DNA from: Guadua angustifolia
Taxonomy: Eukaryota; Streptophyta; Magnoliopsida; Poales; Poaceae
NCBI GenBank assembly: GCA_036346375.1
Contig: CM070512.1
Span: 36,688,466-36,752,465 of the forward strand
Reading direction: 5' to 3'
DNA length: 64,000 nucleotides
This document shows positions 55,605-64,000 of this stretch, one piece after another. Below the pieces are notes generated by a model, which was not told the origin of the DNA, did not search any database, and saw only the letters and a list, made by a program, of their open reading frames with translations. The position numbers and the translations under genes are program-made. The stretch's first letter is position 1. Every line of letters begins with the position of its first letter.

Positions 55605-58600
55605 ATACTGACCGTAGGATAAGCCCTAGATAGAATGGTCGATAGCATTAGAATAAGCAAATTCAAAATCTTACTTCCAAAAGCTACTATATTTGCAAAA
55701 TGTAGGCTTTGCTATTCTTTCCTCATTCTTAAGAATCTACTCTTGTCTCTACATTCATTTTGATTTGTAAACAAACTCCTCTTTCTGAAAAAAGAAATCC
55801 TCGCCATAGTTTATTTACACCGCTTTGTTTCCGAAAATGTGCAAGAAATGTTGTTGTCATCCCGCATGCCGACCTAAGAAGATTGCAATATCTACGCCAA
55901 CAGTCTCAAGAAAGCATACAACGCTTTACTAACCTCAACAAAGCTCGAAGATTCTACTTCATAAAGAGTTAGCATCACCCAACAGCAAAAGGGCAGATGA
56001 TTAGAATGCATTAGGATCTGCCATAAGATAAGAATCCTTACGCGTAGCATATTATTCCGTTTTAATTATATAGAACAATTTATGTTGTTGTTATGTCTTG
56101 CTATTGTGAATTGGTTTTTATTTCTGTTTGTCAGGACTGATTTATGTGTAACTTGACCACTACGGTTAAAGTTTCGCAATAAATTGTCCTCATGTATGAA
56201 TATTGAAATCTCAACCCATAGGACGAATAAGAAATCATGAAATAGCTTGTCTCTTACCTGTACAGATTCTCACCTATGTAGCCACCATGGTTATTAACCT
56301 TTCTTGAAAATTTAATCTCATCAAGATTAGTAGTATAGTCTCTATTACTATTCTTAGCTTTGCTTGAGATCACCATATTAGTAAACACCAAACTAACTTA
56401 AGTTGCTTTAGGCCAGTTAAAAACTTAATGTTCCAATAAGAATTTCTAACCATGCCATAAAAACTCACCTCATTTGCTCTGCCGAAATTATGCTGCTTTA
56501 GGCTAGTTAAAACTTAGTGTTTCAATAATAGTTTCTAACCATGCTTTAAAACTTACCTCATTGCGTTATTTGGATTCTATACCATGAAAATGAGTTAGAA
56601 CCAGGAAAGTTATATACTTCTGGATAGAAACTTTAGAATGAATGTTACAAATGAAAACTGAAAAAAATGGGAACCTTACTTTTCTAAAAAGATTAGCATT
56701 AGTTGTATACATACTCTTTCCTCATTTATAGACTTTAGTATCTTTATCTATGTGTTCATTTCTCTGCAGAATATTCTTTCTCCGTTCCTAAATTATTCTT
56801 TCTAGAAATATTTCTCTCCTCATCTTTTTGCGAAATGGAAATCACCAACAAATCCTTTAGAAATAATTTTAGAAGCAAGTCAACATTGTCGTAATGTCTG
56901 CATCAGCAACTTCAAGAAGATAGAAGTAACGAGCAGCACATCCTCTCCGACTTCATCGAAGCCTCTAAAGACTAACACAACAAGTGGCGCGAAGATTTAA
57001 AAGAAACTCATCGCTGGATAGCCTACAATAAACGATAGCATTATCTGAGCGCATAATATTCTAGCTGCATAGTAAGTCGTTTATGCATAACTACGTATGG
57101 CCCGTAGAAGGAAAACCTTAGATACCCTTCCTACATATTAATATATACATATTACTACGTGTTGTTGAAGTTTTGTTGTAGATCTTTTCTATTGCTTTCG
57201 GGTTACTCTCGTGAATGTTAAACCACTAGGTTGAAATTTACGATCGTTAACCCCGCTTAATAAGAAAATTTTAATTAAAAGATTTTTAAAGAACGAAATG
57301 TTGCCTTATAAACCAAACTAGAAACTACTTAATCTGATAGAAACCACAACCAGAGTTAATTGGAAAGAATCAAATATTACTTCAGTATTATAGATAACCC
57401 TTATCTAACCATCCTTCTCCGATTCCAACATCTTGTCAAGCGTGGTTGCAAAAGGCCTTTAATCCAATAGAATTTTGTCTAAACAACTTTACTCTAATGA
57501 ATATTGTTGCAGGTGCCCGTGACATAATTCATCAATACATCCACTAAAAGTAATGAGTAATAAAATCTTTAGCCTTTATAACCGACCTTGACCCTCCCAA
57601 ATAATCTTGATTAAAATGCATCCTTTCGCTCATCTCAATTATTTTAGCATATTCGGTATCTCTCCTTAAATCAGTTTGTTCTTACTAATAATTCTCAAGA
57701 TAAAATGCTAACACTCCTCGTCTAATTAGTGGAATCCCAAGACACTCAACCGCTACAGAAATGATAATCCTATCCAAGTCCAACCGAATCTTCAGTATTT
57801 AGCCAAAGCACTTCCTTGTCAACCTAGCAAACGTCGTAACTCTCCACTTTTTCAAGGTTCGCAAAAACCCCAAACTAAGAAAAATGATTATCAAGAATCG
57901 GTAATCGTGGTGTAAATACTCTCCTTAATTGAACCAATCACCAAATGCACACCCTACTATTCTAACAACTCGCACAAAATAATTCTAATATCGGTGCAGC
58001 TTCTATCAGAAAAGAAAATGGTTAAAAAAAACTACTTCTATACCGTATTTGATACCTCCACATTTTCTTTGAAATGTTGTTAAACCAATCGATCTGAAGA
58101 TCATGTTCGCACTTGCTAGGGAGGAATGAGACATACTACTAATGAGAGTGAAATCAATTACTCTAGCTGTGAAGAAAATTATTCTCCTGGAAAAAGTCCT
58201 ATAAGCAATATCATTTGTTGCCTTTATGAATGTCAAGATCATTGTCCATTTCGATATCCCCTTGATTCATTAATCACCACCGCACTTTAGCCTCAACAAA
58301 TGGAACTCCAATCCTTGGCTGTTTAGGATTTGGTTATTAGAAAGGAAAAAAAATCGGTTGCGTCGGAAACATTGCTTAAGGAATTAAAGAAACAACACTT
58401 GACCCTAACTGCCTTCACTAAGAAAGTAGTAGATGGCAATCGCCAATGACATGTTTCTTGTCTGATAAAGAAAGTCATTAGGCTAAAGAATGTTCTATGG
58501 AACAACAGGCTAAGATTCACAAGGAAAATAATATTAAGCATACAATTAAACCGAACAAGACACTATGAGAAAAGTGTGAATATTTCAATTGTCACAAAAG

Positions 58601-60574
58601 GAACCGCGTTGTTAAATGTTGGAAATCAGAGATCAACCAATCTCTCTTACGCAATGCCTTGTAGCTTTTCGGCACAAAACAACACACGAACGACAAAATA
58701 CAGAACTTCAGAGGTTCAGTAAAACAGATGAGAGTAGTTTTTGGTGCCGCGCTCAATCACAGCGTTTTCTGTTGTTCTCCCTTTTATTTAGCTTGGCAGA
58801 AAAAAAATGGAAGTAGTTACTGTATAGTGGCCACCGGGCAGGATCGTGCGACCACTATTGAAAACAACTAACAACCAGCTACGCCTAAAAGACCGAACAT
58901 AACGCACGCAGGTGCTGCATCGGCCCATACTATGCAGAAACATAAACATGCAAAATCTAACGTAGCCCAAGATATAAAACTAAACGTGCTGGACTTCCAT
59001 GCTCAATTAACAAAGAATGAATGGAGAGTAAAGAATCTGACGTGCAATAAGATTAACGCAACATTAAACAATGTCCATAAGTTGAACAAATATCTCCTAG
59101 CATCATAAACATACCAGAAGTCACGTTAGACTAGTTTATAGCTCTGAGAGTAGGAGAAATAAAAATCTAAAGTGGTTCACTCAAAAAATTAGTTAAAGAA
59201 TCAGAGACGCTTAAACACTAATACATACCCTAGGAATAATTCTGCTCAACTTCATTCTTAACCTCAATCACCATCTGTTCGTCTTTCCAACAACACTGAG
59301 GAATAGCTATCTGGTACTCAAAATCGAAAAACCAATATTGGTTGCTTTTGTTAGGTAGCCATGGGCATTATGCCAATAATTACCTAAATCGAAATGACTC
59401 TATTTCATTCGCAACCTTAGGACGCTTTGTAACAACCTTAAAACTGGCTGCAAGGATCTGAAGACCAACAATTCTTTAGACATGCATTATGTCCAACTCA
59501 AAATATTAATTCCAGTTGCCGTAACACCTATTCGCGAAAGAAGCTTACGACCTATCCAATGCAGTGCTAGGTATGATACTTATGTATTTGAATCTTACTA
59601 GAATTCAAATTTAATTCCAAGATTAATTCCCCAGTTTTAGTCACTTCATGACCATTTATTTTATACCATTAGCAAACGATCTTCCCATTGTTTCGAATAA
59701 AACGAACTACATCACCTGCATCAGCCGAAAATAACTTGAACACTTTACCAACATCTATCCAAGAACAGTTTTACTTCACCTCGTTGAGAACGACATTAGT
59801 AACTTTTAGGCTGTCTCAAAAGACCTAGAAAACGTTAAATGCTCATGTCAACCCCTGATGTCAACCCTTGCTTCAACATCAGGCTTTGAGCGTAAGACAT
59901 CCTGTTCATGTGATTGTACCCGGCACTTGTTGTGATATTGAGTACGTTCCTTGTGTATTCAATTTTTGCCAACAATCTTTTGAATTCTGTACCTTTCATT
60001 CCTTCATAATTGCTGGAACCAAAGAAAATGAAAACCCTTTGTCTGCCAAGGTGATCAAATGAATCAAACCAGCAGGGTCATCTTATAATTCTTTTACCTC
60101 AATCCAATCCTTGGATTATCACTATCTTGTTTTCAATCTAAAGTCAATCCGAAATGACCTTTATGCTCGGCTCATTTCGTCGGCTGAGGTTGAATCATTC
60201 AAATCAGCCATTGTATTCAAATATTCTTCATAGCATTAAGCATTCAGGTTTTTCCCGAATAAATATAATGACAATGCAATCTTTCTTTTGCCTCAAGGAT
60301 TCTAAACATATCACATACCACTCTCTAAATTAGATCATCCTTGTTGGCAATATTGAATGTTCAATCGAAAAAGATATGTAAAAAAATATATATTAGTATC
60401 TCTCATCTGCTACCCTAGAATTCAAATAGAATTCTTTTCTATTTCTCGCCGTCAACTTGGAATCGCAAGACGAAGGTCCAAGAAAGCAATAGCAATGAAG
60501 ACAAAGTATCGCGAAGAACGACAAAGTCACCTCTCGATAAAGAATTCCTAAATCTATCTCATCCTCGAGAATTG
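55605..60574 (+). other. Element B decayed interior
   Basis: No ORF longer than about 90 codons and no RT, RNase H or integrase core is recognisable. At about 58577-58620 KCEYFNCHKRNRVVKC may be a ruined nucleocapsid knuckle. Short phrases near 55860-55960 (RLQYLRQQSQESIQRFTNLN) could be old gag. The sequence is AT-rich and stop-dense in all frames, as expected after long decay or in a non-autonomous element. Confidence 0.6.
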
Positions 60575-60975
60575 TAATGTTCATGGTATTCGCCGTTTTC
60601 CAAATCCGAGGTAACCTAGCGCCAAGATATATTCAGCCATATCGTATCGTTAAGAAGATGCAAGAGAAAAAGCATATGAATTAGAGTTGTCATCCTAGCT
60701 CCAGCGTTTATCGTATCTTCTAGGTATCGCAATTAAGAAAATGTTTTCATCTTCCTTCTGAGCCCATCCAGCTAAACGAAATCGATCTATAATCTGATTT
60801 AACTTATCGGAAGCATCCAACAAAAATCTTAAAAGAAACTAAACGCCACACTCGTAATAAATTCTGCAAGACGATCAAGGTTCAACGAAGCAATCATTTT
60901 GAAGAATGGGCAACTTGGAAGCGAGAAGACCGACGCAAGGAGAAGTTCCTGATTTCTTTTAGAATTACTTTCCCC
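60575..60975 (+). pseudogene. Element B integrase C-terminus and chromodomain remnant
   Basis: In the order of element A: RGNLAPRYIQPYRIVKKM, VSQLRKCFHLPSEPIQL, DLTYRKHPTKILKETKRHTR, VQRSNHFEEWATWKRED. Two stops and several replaced residues are present. Compare element A: RGKLAPRYVGPYRILEKM, VSQLRKCLRLPSELTQV and TWERED. This proves descent of element B from a Tekay-type chromovirus. Confidence 0.85.
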
Positions 60976-61010
60976 TTAGATCCGCCAAATCTCGGGGTCG
61001 AGATTTCTGT

Positions 61011-61021
61011 AAGGGGGGTAG
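61011..61021 (+). promoter_or_regulatory. Element B polypurine tract
   Basis: AAGGGGGGTAG three bases before the 3' LTR start at 61025; identical to element A. Confidence 0.9.
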
Positions 61022-61024
61022 ATC

Positions 61025-64000
61025 TGTAACATCCCGAAAAATGCAATTAAGTAAAAATAAATATTTTAAATTTGAAAATATTTATTTATGAGTTTCTTGG
61101 CATTATTGAATCTTATTTGGATTTCTGTGGAGTTGTTCTTTACATGAAAAATTCAACAAATGGAAATGAAGAATGAAAAAGAGGAAAAGGCAAAAATGTT
61201 AAAAAGTAAAAATTTATAAAATTACCACAATGCCCTCAAAGTGATATTTACCTCGATAAAAATTCTAGAAACCGATCATGTGATATAACACTTTTAAAAA
61301 TTCAAAAATAGAAACTCGAAAATAGGAAATTGCAATGTTGGAATTTACATAAAATAATAGAACCATATTTTGACTTGAAAATTTTATGGAAGCATCCTGA
61401 AAACAAATCCTTTTGAAAAACAAAATTTGAAAAATAATATACTTCAATTGATATCAAAGAAAAATTAAAATCGAAACAAGAGACTTGATCATCACTTGCG
61501 TGTGGGCCATCCGTTGCTACTCCGTTCTGCTTGGCACAATGAAGGAACTTCATCATCGACAATGGACCCTGCAGCCTGTGCCCTTCTCCCCAAAGACCGC
61601 TTCACTCCACTAAGAACTCTCCAAGCCTGCTCTTCCATGGCGAAACTTCCAAGCTCGACCGATTCCACTTCCTCTCTGCAAATCCTTGGCTACAAAGCGC
61701 ACCCCAAAGATTCGCAGTGAGCCTCTCCTCATTCCTCACCTCTCCTTCCCTTTCTCACGGCTGAGTCGCGTGGAGATCCACCCAACCGCCATGGCGCAGC
61801 CTCAAGCTCGAAAGCGAAGGTAAATGCGAGCAAGAGAGACTTCCATTTCCAAATTCTTCTGAGCCAAAGCACCCTCACAAGACACTGAGTGAAACCCCTC
61901 AACAATCCCTGGAACCCTAGTTGCGAAATTGCGCCGCCGCCGTGAGCATCTTCTTCCCCAGGTCCGGCCATCGTGGGCAGCCCAACTCGGCGCTTCTCCG
62001 AATGAATCAACCGCCAAAATGGCATGCCCTAGCCTCATTGATGCTCACAATGCCACCGATTTCACCTCTAACGTCGTGTTCTTCTTCCTCCACTTTCCAC
62101 CACTTCGGCCGCCAGACCACCTCTTGCGCCCTTCTTCATTGCTCTTCTCGCTGAATCAACACCTCCCCCGAGTTCCCCTTGCCGAGCTCTACCTCCTGGT
62201 TCCGTCGCCTTCGCCGGAAAGTCGCCGGAAGACCCCTCGCCGCCATGCCCTAGACGTCCCCTGTTTCTCTGTCTGCGGTAGGGGCTATCGAACTGAGGTA
62301 GAAGAAGGCTAAATCCAGGAAGGCGTTTTCACTTCAGCAAAACGTATTCTCCTTTTAGCATATTCAATTATTGATAGCTTGTGCAAAGGTTGGTTAGAAA
62401 CCAAAGAAATAAATTTGTATATTCATTTAAAATCGAGAAGAATCTAAATATGTAAAAATATTTAGTTTTTGGAGTATAGGATTATTATTCAAATTAAATA
62501 TTGATTATGGTGTTAATATGGTTTATAATGGAACCTTATGAAATATAAGAACTAAGATGATAAAATAAATACTGTGTGATTCTAAGTCCGAATGAATTCA
62601 AATATATATATATAATTAATTTATGAGTTATAGAACAATTATCGAAATCAAGAAAGAAACAAATACACCATTATGGACACGATAGCTCATATAGACAATA
62701 TAATTCTTAACATCATTGAGTAAATCTTTATGTGTCTCTGGAATCATAATGAACCCAAATATGTAAAGTCATTTAATGTTGAACTCAATCTAACATATTT
62801 GCTTTATGATCATCATTAAACCCTGTTATGGCTACTAGCAAAATAATGGTATAATGGCTCACAAAATGATAATGTAATTTGTATTAGATTCCTAAAACAG
62901 TAAGGATCCATGTATGCAAAAATGTTTAAGATAAGATTTAATTTGCATGTTCTTAATGAAAGAATATGTTAACGATAACCATAAGTAAATAGATAATCTA
63001 TTGCAATTAAAGCTAAAATAATGCCAAACTAACTTTAAAACATTTCTAGGATGATACTCGCTAATACCTGAAAAATGAATCAAGAATCATGTATAGATTA
63101 GTTGGAAATTAAGATTTGAACTAGGCCGATTTAAGGTTTGCAAATGTGATCATTTAGGCTATTTCAACAATAGATAAAATAACTTATTTAAATACCAAAA
63201 TCAGTAAAGCTAGTTTAGAAACACTATACAAAGTTTACACTACCATATTCTATAAAAAGAATCTTATTCCATTAAGGTTTGCATATTAATCTTGTTAGTT
63301 CAAAACCCTTAAGCGTTATCCTCGCACTTCATATTTTTGGCCGATTCCGAATAACGTCAATTTAGCAATGCCACTTAAGCCTTTTCAACAATGAATATAA
63401 TGTATCAGCCAAAGCCTAAAATTTATGGAACTAGCTTAGGATTGTTATGCAAAGTATAAACCATCTTAGTATGAAGAAATAACCATAGTTCATTAGGTTG
63501 TGCATACAAATCTTAATAGCTGAATAACTCTAAGTAATCATATTACTTTAGGTCTTAATGCGAATGAATACCCTTTAGGTAATAGTGAAGGAAGCCTGTA
63601 GTTAAGTTATTTTTATCACCAGAACCTTCTCAATTATCATGTAAGCTAAGTCAGTAGCCTGAATCAGTAGATTTAACTTGCGTAAAGCTAATTCTAAGCA
63701 AAATCAATAAAAGATAAATAACAAATCATTCATACTCTAATGAAATCATTTAAGCATTTTCATTAACTCGCAAAGTAACTCATCCAAATGCGAATAATGT
63801 AAAGAATAGTCTAGAATTGACCTTTAAGTTATAATCTGCAGCAATATAAGAAAATATTCATATTTCACCTTGCTTTGAATCTGAATCTTAATAGAGCAAA
63901 ACCTGTAAGTTATAAGATTGGCAGAAGCTCATATTGTGAATAGTAAATTCAAATGAAATCGCAACTAATGCTTGATTCTATTAATCCAACCAATCTTTGC
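61025..64000 (+). repeat. Element B 3' LTR, first 2976 bp
   Basis: Collinear with 50778-53760 of the 5' LTR and nearly identical outside CAG/CTG-type sites. The rest lies beyond the window. Confidence 0.95.

Larger units (their letters stand above)
50778..64000 (+). mobile_element. Ty3/gypsy element B, related to element A, decayed interior, cut by the window end
   Basis: A 4810-bp 5' LTR (50778-55587) is followed by the same Met primer site as element A. About 5.4 kb of interior has no open coding sequence; near its end lie remnants of the integrase C-terminus and chromodomain, a polypurine tract and the start of the 3' LTR at 61025. Parts of the LTR (about 52836-53130 and 54330-54500) resemble element A's LTR, and the last 40 bases of the interior are nearly identical. 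So B is a related, probably non-autonomous family. Confidence 0.9.

Overview
The window is a piece of a plant nuclear genome, most likely a grass (Poaceae). Nearly everything in it is transposable element: a Tat-type Ty3/gypsy element with two RNase H domains and an antisense ORF, a Tekay/Del-type chromovirus with a chromodomain, CACTA elements with C48-protease and plant-transposase ORFs, a Helitron-type RepHel fragment beside an RPA-like gene, and a hAT-type MITE with an 8-bp target duplication. I see no intact cellular gene, no tRNA or rRNA gene and no CRISPR array. The species cannot be fixed from the sequence alone.

Layout. 1-4543: 3' part of a CACTA element, with a broken C48-protease ORF, a captured beta-amylase exon and the element's 3' terminus. 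4544-5419: non-coding, perhaps an old LTR piece. 5420-9115: 5'-truncated, decayed Ty1/copia element ending in a 218-bp LTR. 9116-32430: remains of a Helitron-type unit, namely a RepHel N-terminal fragment (10.4-11.0 kb) followed by an exon-intron RPA1-like gene whose exons are scattered over 12.2-32.4 kb because other elements landed in it. These are a CACTA element (15477 to about 30480), itself split by an 11.0-kb Tat gypsy element (17468-28467, TSD ATATC); a deletion-derivative copia (30652-31499, TSD AGAAT); and a hAT MITE (31989-32331, TSD GGTGGTAT) sitting inside the zinc-finger codons of the RPA-like gene. 32.4-34.8 kb: a foldback, MITE-like pieces and three minus-strand exons of a gene I do not recognise. 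34790-50694: a complete 15.9-kb Tekay-type chromovirus with unusually long (about 4.85 kb) LTRs, TSD TATAT, orf0-like ORFs and a gag-pol broken by frameshifts and one stop. 50778-64000: a second, related element with a 4.81-kb 5' LTR, a decayed internal region and a 3' LTR running off the window.

How the parts relate. The order of events can be read from target-site duplications: the Helitron/RPA unit is oldest, then CACTA, copia and MITE entered it, and the Tat element entered the CACTA. Removing each insertion with one TSD copy restores codons of the interrupted protein, which confirms the borders.

A caution on data quality: LTR pairs of three separate elements differ from each other mainly at CAG/CTG-type trinucleotides, with CAGT in one copy matching CAAG in the other and CTG matching TCG or TCA. 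This is not a normal mutation spectrum and looks like consensus errors at CHG-methylated sites. Frameshifts and LTR-based ages in this window should be read with that in mind.
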